Shown here in pieces: positions 1-10,717 of a DNA stretch of 64,000 nucleotides. The DNA is from Leptobrachium leishanense (lineage: Eukaryota; Chordata; Amphibia; Anura; Megophryidae). The stretch lies in the NCBI GenBank assembly GCA_009667805.1, contig CM019070.1, forward strand, positions 55,661,735 to 55,725,734. The letters run 5' to 3'. Each line of letters begins with the position of its first letter. The stretch's first letter is position 1. Position numbers and translations under genes: made by a program. The notes beneath the pieces were generated by a model. That model did not search any database, was not told where the DNA came from, and worked only from the letters and a program-made list of their open reading frames with translations.

Positions 1-396
1 CCGCTGGTCAGGTCTGGGATTGGTCTCTGCCTTTTTCTTTCTTTCCTCTACCCTTTGTGTTTCTTTCTTTCTTTCTTTTGTGCCTCTCTCTTTAACTTCT
101 TTCTTTCTTTAATCTGCTCTTTCATCTGCCTTTCTTTTTCTTTTTTATGTTCCTTTCTTTCTTGTGCACTTTTTTTAAAATTTAATTTGCCTCAGGCGGA
201 ATCCGCATGTCACCATAATACGCCCACCTTCCGTGCCGCTAGCGGGGATCCGTGAGATGCACTGTCGGCTTGGCGGTCCGCTAGCCGCACAATGAGAAAT
301 GGGTACAATAATGGAACCTGGGTCGGGGCCAACTGCCCCTAAGCAGCAGTGTGCCCTAGGCAAATGCCTAGCTTACCTAGTGGAAGCACTGTCCTT
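1..396 (+). mobile_element. hAT-like non-autonomous element, 5' end outside window
   Basis: Positions 180-396 match the 3' half of the better preserved copy at 14026-14499: the cgcccacctt stretch, the gctagcggg block, an aatgagaaatgggtacaataatg stretch in shorter shared pieces, and the ending ctagtggaagcactgtcc. The first 170 bases are the same pyrimidine-rich (tttctttc) tract. No coding capacity is visible. The left terminus lies outside the window, so its target duplication cannot be checked. Confidence 0.6.
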
Positions 397-825
397 GAAG
401 ACAATACATAGAACCACTAAACTAGTAGTCGTAATGATGACTTCCATTTGTTTGCTGAGGTCTGTTGAGTAAATTGGGGGATAATAATGAGAGCAGGGCC
501 CCCAATGGAATGTAAAACATACTCTCATAATACATGTTATCTTTACAGGACAGATCAGATGTTATGCAGTCGTTTCAAGGAATTTAAAGCTTTTTTAGGG
601 GTAACAATTGCTCTCCATAATTATTACAAGATCCACTTTTCCAAGTAAACTGGCTACAAAAGCTCTTGTAGGATCTTGTGTGGTAACTGGAGCAAAATGG
701 TCACAAATGGGATGGTGGTTTAAATTCTAAATAATATATAGTTTTGAGTAAATTCATCTTGGAACTTCCCCACCCACCTGTCAATCACCTCATAGGCACA
801 GCAGTCATAGGGCTGTATTCCATAG
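397..825. other. no gene seen
   Basis: AT-rich unique-looking sequence with stops in all frames. I recognise no repeat or RNA gene here. Confidence 0.5.
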
Positions 826-920
826 TTGGTGCTAACCAGAGCTGTTGTAAACTTACCAGGGCCATTATAGTCTTTGGAGTTGTTAAGTTTACAACAGCTC
901 AGGTTAAGTTAGGACCAACT
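826..920. repeat. short inverted repeat (hairpin), MITE-like
   Basis: The arms at 833-855 and 884-906 are reverse complements at 22 of 23 positions (gctgttgtaaactta against taagtttacaacagc). Similarity continues outward through agttggt/accaact to about 826 and 920. The loop is about 28 bases. A remnant of a small foldback element is the simplest reading. A small-RNA hairpin is possible but nothing else supports it. Confidence 0.5.
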
Positions 921-1086
921 TTGCAATATTGCCCATAGTTGCCCATTTTTGCATATTGATGTGATTTTGAATTGGTGAGCGCGCAACCTTGAAAGACTGT
1001 CCAGCAGGAGCATGCTAGCAACCTTCAGGGCAGTGGGGAGACAGGAAGACCTCAAGGTTTCAGTCCAAACAGGAACAATTTTTTAG

Positions 1087-1165
1087 TCTTGAAGAAAGTC
1101 CTTTTTGGACCGAAACACTGACGATTCTTTAAATGTACAATAAATTTAACTTTTCAAGTCAAGTA
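1087..1165 (+). mobile_element. Penelope-like element tail (degenerate)
   Basis: A TTGAAGAAAG block is followed by a GTCC-loop-GGAC stem and then CGAAACACTGACG, with an A/T-rich AATAAA-containing stretch after it. This order (TGA..AAAG, stem, GAAAC, AATAAA) recurs in the window. At 3188-3290 it lies just past a recognisable Penelope-like endonuclease relic, which is why I assign it to that class. No open frame accompanies this copy. Confidence 0.45.
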
Positions 1166-2120
1166 TTACAGATGGCTTCCTTTCTATTTGTGATGACCTT
1201 CTATTTATGATGACTACTTGACTTGTAAGATAGCATCTCGTTGCGGTAAGCACATATTATACATTCTATTCAAGCAATAATTGATTCACATAAAGCAAAT
1301 TGCCATATGACACTGTACAACATTGTTCATGAACCGAAAGGAGCACATAATGCACACATTCCTCTTTTGAAAGCTAGCACATCCCTGTATAAAAACAACA
1401 TGGAAAACAATGAACCTTAAACTTTTCTGTGAATTAGCCACGAAAAAAAGCTAAATGATCTGGTTTAGCAACAAATCCAAGGATTTCTATGAATTAGCAC
1501 GAGCTGGCATTTGCATTTTGTTATTATTTGGCATACCTTCCTAAGCATACTGTATCGCAGAATGACATCCCTTGGATAACAGGATTTGCCAAATGTGTTT
1601 GACAAAGGGATGTCCAGAGTTTCTCCTCCTTGTTAATTTTTTAAAAGCTGTCAATAACAAGAACATATATTAACATAAGAAAAGTTCTGATTTGCAACAC
1701 AAACTCAAATATATAATAAATTAAAAAAATCTATCTATCTACCGTGGTATAGTCACTGGACACGTGAGTCAGTGCTTCAGTATTTACCTTTTTTTTGGAA
1801 GCCACAGCACATGCAAGTAGTCGTTTCAACAAAAATATAAACAAATATAAAGTAAAGCCTACTCCTTATGTGGAGTCTAACTAAACATTCGGTATAACTA
1901 ACTAGAGTATTGGGCGGCTAAGCTGCTTACCAATAATGCAAAACTAAACAGTTACAAGTTTTTATAAAGCACTAACAAGTTCCGTAGCGCTGTGCAATGG
2001 AAGAGGCAGAATAACAAATATACATACATGTTAAACACACTGAACAGTAGGAGAGAGGACCCTGCTTGATTGCCCACAATCAAAGAGGAGAAGGGTGACA
2101 CACTAGGTGAGGGTAAATAG
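1166..2120. other. no gene seen
   Basis: AT-rich, high-complexity sequence without usable frames, plus a short CTAT microsatellite near 1727-1741. The Penelope-like element relic that follows may begin in the last few hundred bases, but I cannot read its frame there. Confidence 0.4.
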
Positions 2121-2388
2121 AGAACAGAAGTCAAAAATAGGATCATTAAACATAAGTCAGATGTACGCCTTCGTAGAACTGAGCTACCCATTCCTAGCCA
2201 TTTTATTTCTTCAGGCCACGAGGTCGCTCAATTGAGATTTGAAGTCATTGACTCAGTTGAGAAATCCACTAGGGGTGGTGATAGAGAATGGGCATTAAAA
2301 AAAGAAAGAACTTTTCTGGATACATCAATTAAATACAGTCGAGCCCTCTGGACTAAACAGGGATTTTGATTTGTCTCCCTTTTTGTAG
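2121..2388 (+). pseudogene. Penelope-like retroelement, GIY-YIG endonuclease C-terminal relic
   Basis: Penelope-like elements encode a reverse transcriptase followed by a GIY-YIG endonuclease. This stretch translates to the end of that protein. Frame 3 runs from 2121 to about 2303 and contains KNRIIKHKSDVR, a serine-histidine-phenylalanine stretch and GGDREWALKK. A one-base shift in the A-run at 2298-2303 moves to frame 1, which continues ELFWIHQLNTVEPSGLNRDF to a TAG at 2386-2388. The W-I-x-x-L-N-T and P-x-G-L-N pattern is typical of the family's extreme C-terminus. The RT domain is absent upstream, so the copy is 5'-truncated as well as frameshifted. The tail follows at 3188-3290, separated by a SINE. 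Assignment is by motif recall, not search. Confidence 0.7.
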
Positions 2389-2822
2389 GTCTCAACTGGC
2401 GAACTACAGTACAGACTAACTTTTTCCCTATTCAGTATTTTTGACAATGACAAATTATTGAATAAATACTCATGCTTTCAGAATTAAAATGCTAATATAC
2501 TGTATCTATAAGATTAGTTATTAGACACTTTTTAGTGATTTTTATCATCATAGACAAATTGTGTACACCAGAGTTAATAATGTTTTGAATAATAAATAAT
2601 TGATAAAACTATAGAGGTTGGTTTAAAAGTGTTTAATATATGTCTGGTGCCCATGTTTTTAATTGTTTATAACTTTATATTACTTTATATGTAACACAAG
2701 TACATGTTTTTGATTCTCCTTTCAAACAGGTGATTGAGTGAGAGTTGAAGGAGCTTACTAATTGTGATTTAATTATATCGTATGGTTTTGTATTATGAGT
2801 GCTGATGTCACTGATTACTCTC

Positions 2823-2992
2823 CTTATATATATATTATTATTATTATGTCATCATTTATATAGCGCCAACAGTTTCCACAGCGCTTTACAATAACCAAAG
2901 GGAACGAGATACAGATAAGCGGACATATGATGGAAACAAGAGGTCTAGAAGGCCCTGCTCATTGTAGTTTACAATCTAGAGAGATTGGGGTT
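2823..2992 (-). mobile_element. SINE-like repeat, reverse orientation (copy 1)
   Basis: An ATT microsatellite is followed by tatatagcgccaac and cacagcgctttaca, then a purine-rich body ending gtttacaatctagag. The reverse complement has the same tail (agcgctg, then ctatataaataa, then AATn) as the plus-strand copy at 57405-57684. A further minus copy is at 8685-8880. It lies between the Penelope-like endonuclease relic and that element's tail, so it probably inserted into the older element. Confidence 0.6.
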
Positions 2993-3187
2993 GAGGAAGA
3001 CAAGAGGAATTTAACTAGATAGCAGGATCATTAGTGCCAGTGGTTTGGGAACGATGGGGCCATAGAAGCAGCTTCAATCATGTGTGAGTGGATGAGCAGA
3101 GGGATGAGTTGCGTCAGTGATGTGGTACACTAATATGAATCGATGGGTCTTGAGAGATTTTCTGTTTTGTGTTTACTGTGTATTCGG

Positions 3188-3290
3188 ACTTGACAAAGAC
3201 CATTGCGTCGAAACGTTATTCTTTGCTCACTGTAGAATAAAATCCTTTATTTGAATTACCGCACGAAGGAATCGGTAATTATTCATATTG
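3188..3290 (+). mobile_element. Penelope-like element 3' tail
   Basis: It contains CTTGACAAAGAC, a short loop, then GTCGAAACGTTATTC and GAATAAAATCC. The GAC/GTC pairing before GAAACG resembles stem II of a hammerhead ribozyme, a motif known from Penelope-like terminal repeats. It lies about 800 bases downstream of the endonuclease stop codon at 2388. Subtracting the SINE leaves a plausible 3' region for one element. The CUGANGA part of the core is degraded (TTGACAA). Confidence 0.5.
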
Positions 3291-3743
3291 CAATAAAACT
3301 ACTGCACGAAAATTCCCAGAAATAATATATAAGGTCCTATGAATAATAATAAAAAGTGTTGTTGCCGGAGAAAACACAGCATTAACAATAAACTGAAAAA
3401 GAAAATTTGAGATTTTAGAGAATATTTAAGAAAACTGGATTTTTTTTTAACAGTGAAACCTATGGGATTTGCCTGTTTAAACCTGTAGAATGAAATCACC
3501 AAAAATCAGGGCATTTCACTGACATTTCGGTGCTGTTCGGTGTTCTCTTAATAGAATAACCATTACTTCTCTATGATGAGTTCACTGCTGCCTAAGATCA
3601 CTGTATTTCACTGGCAATTCGCCAATATTTGGCGAACTGCCAGCTTTTTGAATAGCTGAATGGCCACAAAAATTGCACTGTATGGGGAAATACACTGTTC
3701 GGTGCAATTTTGGGGCCAATTCAGTTCTCTTTGAATAACCCTG
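3291..3743 (+). mobile_element. Family D DNA element, 3' half only
   Basis: The right end is ctctttgaataaccctg, identical to the ends at 8578 and 39666. The body includes the family's gcgaactgccag and gaatagctgaatggcc blocks. Its left edge (actgcacgaaaatt, then ggtcctatgaataataat) corresponds to the middle of the family, so the left half is missing. The 29344-29755 copy shows the complementary half. Confidence 0.55.
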
Positions 3744-3812
3744 ATAATATTTGAATGGAAAATGAGAAACCTACGTTGATCAAGTCCCCATTCTTACTGG
3801 TTCCTGCAGCTT

Positions 3813-4475
3813 AGAGATGTGCATTTGTTTCGGAAAAAAATTCGGAATTTGTAACGAAATTTGATAATTCGTAGTTAAGAAGTACTTCGGAATAACGAAT
3901 CGATACGATATGAATTTGAAATGAAACAAAATGGTATATAATGAATTTATTTCATTTTACACTGTCAACATCATAAAAGAAAAATTTGAATAACTGATAT
4001 CAACTATCGAATTTGAAATGAGCTATCAAATTGATATCAACTATCGAATATGAAATGAACTATCAAATTGATATCAACTATCGAATTGATCTTAACTTAA
4101 AATACAAGTAATAGTCTGCAAAGGACTTTATGAAACAAATTAAGTTTGTTTCACTGTTTAAATTGACTCAAATACTAAATCTGTGACACAGCTTAAAATT
4201 TATCCCTAGCTTTTCTTTTAACAGAAAAATTTGATTAATTGGAGTTTTATTCATTGATCCAAAATTCGAATTGATATCAACTATTCGAATTGATATATGA
4301 AATTTGAAATTATCTGAAATTTCAAATCGATTCGAAATTTCAAATCGGTTCAAAAATTTCAAATGGATCCAAAACGAAACGAAATACGAAATGAAATTAG
4401 TTGCGAAATTCCGAAAATGAAATCATTTAAAAATGTAAAGAAACGAAACAAATTTTTAAGCCATGCTAATCCCTA
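3813..4475. mobile_element. AT-rich MITE with agagatgtgcat end
   Basis: It starts agagatgtgcatttgtttcg and ends with a degenerate inverse (cgaaacaaatttttaag, then catgctaat). The interior is unusually rich in TTCGAA/GAAATTT words, with an internal quasi-repeat atcaactatcgaat at 3995-4090 and 4265-4285. CTGCAG occurs just outside both ends (3805-3810 and 4476-4481), a possible target duplication. A related fragment is at 42085-42236. There is no coding capacity. Confidence 0.45.
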
Positions 4476-5128
4476 CTGCAGGTCATTTCTCCTGTATCTG
4501 ATCTACAAATTGGTAACCCACACCGCATCCCTAAAAGGTCTGTTTCCCTGAAGACTTGTATTTGTTATAGTAGCATGACAAGAAAACTATTCAAATCTAA
4601 ACAGAAAAATCACATAGAAATTTGCCAATCCCTCTAATAGGATTATTCACCAACCACCATAGTTTATTGTTGCTGCAATGACGATAAGCTTTGGTGTTTC
4701 CCAAATGGGAGGAAATTCAAACACTGGCAGTAGAAGATTCACTGATTAATCCACTTCTGCTGCTGTATGAAATTCCCTTTCTGAAATGCCAAAATTAATG
4801 GTTATTGTAACAACAGTTAGCTATAGTGGTTGATGAGTAACCCTCTAAATCATGTTCAAACACATAAGAGTGTCAAGGGTGTACCGATGGTAATTTATAT
4901 ATTGTGTGGCTTTGCAATCTGAAAACAAACAAAGCATCTTATTCTCTATTCCCTAGTTACATGTGAGTGGCGGCCTCCGAGAAATCCATTAGATATAACT
5001 AGGGTCCTTAACCTATGAAGGCAAGGCAATTTGCTAGTTTATTTGTAAAATAATCCTTTAGTCCATCTGAAATTACCAGCCAGAGTGCTCCTTTTATAAT
5101 GGTGATGTTCCAATTTTGATATTGAGTT
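4476..5128. other. no gene seen
   Basis: Unique-looking AT-rich DNA with frequent stops and no repeat that I recognise. Confidence 0.4.
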
Positions 5129-5215
5129 ATTTATTTATTTATTTACAAAGTACTTTACCAGGTAGGATACATTGAAATTTCTCTTGTTTTCAAGTATGTC
5201 CTGGGTTCAAGAACA
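5129..5215 (-). mobile_element. L2-like LINE/SINE 3' tail, reverse orientation
   Basis: Reverse-complemented, it reads aacccaggacatacttgaaa, agagaaatttcaatgtatcc, cctggtaaagtactt, then (TAAA)n. This is the same tail as at 10845-10915 (on a tRNA-derived SINE) and 52727-52801 (on an L2-like LINE fragment). Too little remains to say which kind of element this copy came from. Confidence 0.6.
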
Positions 5216-5515
5216 TTGTATTTCTGTAACAATTCAAAGTAATCAAATGCAAGCTATAAAAAACCCTCAAATATACAGATTAACACAGAAAATAAATAAG
5301 TAAGAAATATATTCATTATGTTACATATTTACAGGTGCACTCTGTATTGAGGTATTATGTTATACAAAGGTTAGTAAAACCAGATGCCAGGGAAACAATC
5401 ACAGCAGGTTCCACACAGCAGAGTATGGCTATTAATCCCATTCCCCAGATATTTGGAGCCAAAGAATGGTAGTGCCAGTCACACTGCAGATTGTGATATA
5501 CAGTAGTTGGAAACC

Positions 5516-5600
5516 AGAGATACAACGCATTGACTGGATACACAAGACTTTAATAAGGTTTGATAAAGGCTTGTGTATCCAGTCAAAATGTTGTATCTCT
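5516..5600. repeat. 31-bp inverted repeat with Penelope-like tail motif
   Basis: The arms 5516-5546 and 5570-5600 pair almost perfectly (tgactggatacacaag against cttgtgtatccagtca), around a 23-base loop containing TTTGATAAAGG. The right arm continues GTCAAAATGTTG, resembling the degenerate tails at 25671 and 3188. It may be two head-to-head terminal pieces of a Penelope-like element. Confidence 0.45.
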
Positions 5601-5687
5601 TTTGCTCTGGTTACAAGCTGAATAATGTCTTATGATCCCTGAATGACTTCTAATGATCATTTAACGACTACAGTATGGCCCCCAAAG

Positions 5688-5857
5688 CAGTGGTTTCCAA
5701 CCCTGGTCCTCGAGTACCCCTTACAGGCCAGGTTTGCCAGATATCTGAAACACAGCACAGGTGATATGATTTGCTGCTCAGTGATTGCAGGATTCAGTCT
5801 GCATTTCCCCAAGGTGATCCTTAAAATCTGGCCTGTTAGGGGTACCCGAGGATCAGG
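5688..5857. mobile_element. hAT-like palindromic MITE, right end lost
   Basis: It begins cagtggtttccaaccctgg and contains caggccaggtttgcc, a central cagtgattgcag and ggcctgttaggggtaccc. The same layout is complete at 56319-56501. The terminal ggaaaccactg is missing; at about 5857 the sequence passes straight into the TTAA-family element on its right. Confidence 0.55.
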
Positions 5858-6240
5858 GGTATATCTCGGGCTTCGGCTTCAAAGGCACCATCCGATGCCC
5901 GTTATTGAGATATCGCGATCTGCAGCTCTGCACACCAAAAGCAAATGAAATTCGTTTGCTTATGGGCTGCAGAAAGTTCCCATGTAAAATCGACAAACTG
6001 AATGTCCTGACATCGGACATTCAGCAGCCGATGCAGAGAACACGAGCTGCAAATGTAAAGGCTGTAACTCAATTTGGCAGTAGATGACACCATCTACTGG
6101 CCAAATATGTTATTACAATAAGAAATACATTGGGGATACGCCCAAATATTTCTTACTGTATCATTAATTAAAAATGATTTTTCATAGAACCACTGGTTTC
6201 TGACAATGTTTTTTTGGAAAATCACTTGGTAGTGAAGGGG
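5858..6240 (-). mobile_element. Family B TTAA (piggyBac-like) MITE, truncated
   Basis: The right end ggtagtgaagggg is the reverse complement of the family's CCCCTTCACTACC terminus. Inside are caccatctactg, tgcagctc and gatatcg blocks shared with 27441-27862 and 16304-16771. The end away from the terminus is cut at the junction with the hAT-like MITE. The flanking tetranucleotide at the intact end has decayed to gtaa. No protein is encoded. Confidence 0.6.
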
Positions 6241-6540
6241 TAAGCATAAATATGATTAGAAAGACAGAGATTAATTTTACTGCCTTCAAGAGGACTGTTC
6301 ATTTATAAAAGTCTGATAGGAGGCCAAGCCAGCATGCAAGATGGCACTGCTGCATCAGGACGTGCAGGGAATCCCACGGAGAGATGTTTTTATTTTGTTT
6401 ACAAATAAAACAAATTAAAGCAATCTGTATCTGATCTATCTTGAAGGCAAGCAACACAGATCCCCCCAAACATCTCCATCCTTACTGCTTTCCCATTCTA
6501 TAGGTTTCCTATATCTGATCTTCAACTCTGCATTCCTTAA

Positions 6541-6990
6541 CCCCTTCAATACCCAATGACTTTCCATAAATCAACTGTCAGGACCTAGAGGTTTTATGGA
6601 AAATGACTTTCCATTACCCACACAGTAATTATATGCTGCAGCATCCCACTGTATATGTTCATGGTAGGTAAGCACTTTTTGACTGACAGAGGGCTCCCTC
6701 TGCTGGCCAAAAAGCACTAATATATTTTTCATTAAAGCTTGGGTTCCATGGTTTCCGTGCAAGAAAAACAGACTTCAAAACTTTTCAAATCTTTCCAACA
6801 CATCATCTGTCATGTCCAATGTTAGAATTTCACGGTTAATGTTCTAGAACCTGTTTGCAAACAAATTTTATTTGAAATAAACCAAATTCCGTTGCATTGT
6901 CCCAGAATCAGACCAGATCGAGTAAACTCAATATCAGGCACCAGCAGGTGCTTTTGAAGCTCGAGTATGCTCAAGCTTGGTATGAAGGAG
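6541..6990 (+). mobile_element. Family B' TTAA MITE
   Basis: TTAA at 6537-6540 and 6991-6994 flanks an element running from ccccttcaatacc to ggtatgaagg. Internal words ctggccaaaaagcac, cagaatcagaccagatcgag and ttttgaagctcgag recur in the copies at 17032-17538 and 55850-56240. TTAA duplication with C-rich termini fits the piggyBac superfamily. There is no transposase. Confidence 0.65.
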
Positions 6991-6994
6991 TTAA

Positions 6995-7675
6995 AGGTCT
7001 ACGTCACTGCTTCTGTGGACAGATATTTGTATTTGTTATAAAAAGAACCACAAACGCCACTAACTCCTTGGTGCCAGGTCAAATTATATTAATTTATTAA
7101 TCAGGCATGACTGGGGATCATATTTGTTATTATTACAGTTATATTTCGAACGTATTAGACTTATCTTGCCTAAGATAAAGGTACATTTATATCTCTTAAG
7201 GGAAGCTTGGGTTTCTTACTGCAAATAAATAGGAAGACTGTTTTCTTTCTCATAAGCATTAATTATTTAAAGTTATAGATTTCCTTTAAGTGCCTGTCTT
7301 GTGGGAAATTGTCCTGAATTTGTCAACAAAAATAGGTAAACGAGAGTATCAAATGCTGGAGGGCCGAATAGGATCCTGTTATACGTTAGTGAAAGATGCT
7401 GAGGTTAAAGTGCCTATCAAACCCATATTGCCATAAGAGCCATGCAATTCTTTTGTTAAGTGCGCAGATCTCTGCATTTCATACTTAAGAATGACTACAC
7501 TCACAAAACACGCATGACTTTTATGCTTTATGTTTCTTTATGCATTTGAATCAATACCATATTGTGGTAATCGTTGCAGTGCTAGTTTTCTGCTACTTTA
7601 CAGGGGGAACGCGTTGGAACGAAGTTCCTGCACTAATTTCGCAGAGGGAACAAAGTTCCCTTTTGTCCCATACAC
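6995..7675. other. no gene seen
   Basis: No gene or recognised element. Two small palindromes occur near 7617-7662 (ggaacgaagttcc and gggaacaaagttccc); their meaning is unknown. Confidence 0.4.
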
Positions 7676-7678
7676 TAT

Positions 7679-8578
7679 CAGGGTTATTCAAAGAGCTCCG
7701 AATTGTGGCCGAAAGGTAACCGAATGCTGAAATTCAGCATATGCTTACCTTTCCTGGCCATTCGGCTATTCAGAGAGCAAGCAGTTCGCCAAATGTTGGC
7801 GAATTGCCTGCTCATACGGTGCCTGTTCGAGGGCAGTGAGATTCCCATAGAGAAGCAATGCTTCGTCTATTCAGAGAACACATAACAGCTGAGAAAGGTT
7901 GCCGAAATGCCCTGCCATTTGGTGGTTTCATTCGACAGGTTTATTTAGGAGAATCCCATAGGCTTCAATGTTAAAAATATTCCCGTTTTAATTCAATATT
8001 TAATAAACCGTTTATTATTTTATTCTGCAGTAAAAAGTCTCTTTATTTTTAGATTTTTTAGGATCTTTAAGGCATTTTTCGGGATTTGTTTGCAAAAAGT
8101 TTTTTCCATTTTTTTAAATGGTTTTTTTCTTTTTGCTGTAACAGCCCTTTTTATTATCATTCATTGGATCTTATATGTCAATTTCAGACATATTCATTCT
8201 GTAGTTTCTTTGCAAACGGCGTTTCACTTTTCAAACATTCAAGCGTACTGTTTTTTTTTTTTTTTCACTCCATTCGTCTGCGGTGTCGGGTTTTTCCGGC
8301 GGCTGCTCTGCGCTTTGATCGGCGGCTGCTCGGGTTTCTCCGGTGTGTCTGGCGAGGTTAATCCAGATGTTTGTTCGGGTTTCGTGTGCCTTGGCCAAGT
8401 TTTGCGTTGAGTGTTCGTCGTGTTTGCGGTGGCTTTTACCTGCACTGCGACGGCCCTGTGGTGCTTGCTGAATACACCGCAGGGTCGCCGAAATGGGATC
8501 GCCGAATCGCACCTAATTGAAGAGAACGAAAAGTCACCGAACGTGTGGGGACTTTTCGATTCTCTTTGAATAACCCTG
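7679..8578 (-). mobile_element. Family D DNA element, full length
   Basis: The termini cagggttattcaaagag and ctctttgaataaccctg are perfect inverse repeats. TAT stands on both sides (7676-7678 and 8579-8581), a possible 3-bp target duplication. Relative to the copies at 12400 and 38804 it lies in the opposite direction. The open frames at 8086-8512 lie inside the element, differ between copies and are not genes. Confidence 0.7.
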
Positions 8579-8684
8579 TATAAACCTTGCAGTCAGATGA
8601 TGAATAATATATTTCCCTGTTAAGTCACAATAACTATAGGATTTATCACATTTTGTTTTCTATATTCCATATATATACATAAAT

Positions 8685-8880
8685 ATTATTATTTATTATT
8701 ATTTATTAAGCGCCAACGCATTCTGCAGCGCTGTACAAGGTGCAAAGGGTAAAGACAGGACAAGTCTACAATACATACAGGACAGGAGACAGGTCAGTAT
8801 TCCTGCCAGCAGATACAAGAGGACATGAGGGCCCTATTCCTGTGGGAATTTACAATCTAGATTGGTGAGGTGATTAGAAA
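8685..8880 (-). mobile_element. SINE-like repeat, reverse orientation (copy 2)
   Basis: ATT microsatellite, then aagcgccaacgcattctgca, gcgctgtaca, and a body ending gaatttacaatctagattgg. Same family and orientation as 2823-2992. Confidence 0.6.
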
Positions 8881-9268
8881 CAGGAGGGGGGTCTAAATAT
8901 CTCACATTTGAGTGTGTGATTGTAATGTGTGTGATATGATAATTGCTAATAGAAGGACAAAAATCTTGGTAAGTTCCCACACTTCTTTTTTTAAGACTTG
9001 ACCCCTGGTTACACCTCGATTTTAATTTAAGCATATATTTTACCAATGAAGTAAAATCCTACATTAACCAGAAAAAAAAATTACAATGGGATCTCCTACA
9101 TGTTGAACTAAAAATGTTTTGCCAATATATAAAGACAATTACTGAACGACTCTTTCTCTTTTTCATTTATCTAGATATTTGCTCTTTGGTGAAAATGGTC
9201 AATCTAGGATATTCAGGGCTGTTTACAGGGCTGGCACATCCATGAGGGGAACTAGACTGCTGCCTAGC
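8881..9268. other. no gene seen
   Basis: Unique AT-rich sequence between a SINE and the first minisatellite-bearing element. Confidence 0.4.
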
Positions 9269-9885
9269 AACAGAGACAGGACCGGCCCGATGATGGAGCA
9301 GTGCGGTGCGACTGCTCCAGGCGGCAGAAATTGGACAGGGCCAAATTTTTGCGCCGCCTTAGTCAACGCCACTGCACTATTTTTTTATCGAGCCGCGGCA
9401 GCATCATGTGACCCCCGGCGCGGCAGCGCATCATGGCTACAGTGAGTGACGCCACCGCTGACCGCGCCCACCCCACACACATGCGTTCACACAGGCCAGC
9501 GGCAGCGTGGGATCTAGACGCCGCCTCGTGTCGTGTGGGTGGAGTGCAGGCAGATCCTCAGGCCCGCCAGCCACTTGTTGTTGACGGCCCAGTCTCAGTC
9601 TCCTCGTCCTCCGGTAACCCGCCGGGCCCTGGATCAACCAGGCAGCTACCTACACACGCCATGGCCGAGTACCTGTCCAAAGTCAGCACGCAGACCACCA
9701 CACCTGAGGCATCGGGCTCCTGGCTCCTCCAACTCCAGGTTCCTGAGTGTGGACAACTCGTTCCTGAGATCATCCAGGGGATCCTAATGATCATAGAGTT
9801 GGTGAGTAACCAGGCGTGCCGCCACCAAGCCCAGGACCAGCACCCAGGAAGGATTAACCCATGGCATGGCAGGAGAGTGACCTGC

Positions 9886-10600
9886 CTGGCAGTATATACC
9901 CATGAGAGCTGGCAGTATACACCCATGAGAGCTGGCAATATACACACATGAGAGGTGGCAATATACACCCATGAGAGCTGGCAATATACACACATGAGAG
10001 CTAGCAGTACATACCCATGAGAGCTGGCAGTACATACCCATGAGAGCTGGCAGTATACACCCATGAGAGCTGGCAATATACACATATGAGAGCTGGCAGT
10101 ACATACCCATGAGTGCTGGCAGTATACACCCATGAGAGCCAGCAGTACATACCCATGAGAGCTGGCAGTATATACCCATGAGAGCTGGTAGTATACACCC
10201 AAGAGAGCTGGAAATATACACCCATGAGAGCTGGCAATACACACCCATGAGAGCTGGCAGTACATACCCATGAGAGCTGTTAGTATACACCCATGAGAGC
10301 TGGCAGTATATACCCATGAGAGCTGGCAATATATACCCATGAGAGCTGGCAATATACACCCATGAGAGCTGGCAGTATACACCCATGAGAGCTGGCAGTA
10401 TATACCTATGAGAGCTGGCAATATATACCCATGAGAGCTGGCAATATATACCCATGAGAGCTGGCAATATACACCTATGAGAGCTGGCAGTATATACCCA
10501 TGAGAGCTGGCAGTATACACCCATGAGAGCTGTCAATTTATACCCATGTGAGCTGGGGGCAATATATACCCATGTGAGCTGGGGGCAATATATACCCAAT
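9886..10600. repeat. minisatellite M1, 23-bp unit
   Basis: About 28 tandem copies of a 23-bp unit (cccatgagagctggcagtat plus three bases), with alternation of cagtat/caatat and acac/atac between units. The last two or three units expand to about 26 bp (gtgagctgggggcaatatat). This longer form matches the units at 20703-21095. Because 23 is not a multiple of three, all three minus frames stay open with a 23-residue period; these are not genes. Confidence 0.9.
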
Positions 10601-10717
10601 ATCACTATTTGTTTTGCTGTGCGATAAAACAATTTAAACTATTTAACGTATTTATCGCAATAAAGTTATTTAAAATATAATACTTAGTGCTATTCTTGGA
10701 TCTTAGTTATAAATACC

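Noticed and set aside
8086..8512. Several overlapping frames of about 90-106 codons
   Set aside because: They are inside a family D element, are not conserved in the other copies, and overlap on both strands.
9886..10600. CRISPR-like array
   Set aside because: Units are contiguous with no unique spacers, and the context is eukaryotic; it is a minisatellite.
9558..10632. Minus-strand open frames of 320 and 282 codons
   Set aside because: They are translations of the 23-bp minisatellite in different frames. A 23-bp unit without stops keeps all three frames open with a 23-residue period. No gene signal is present.
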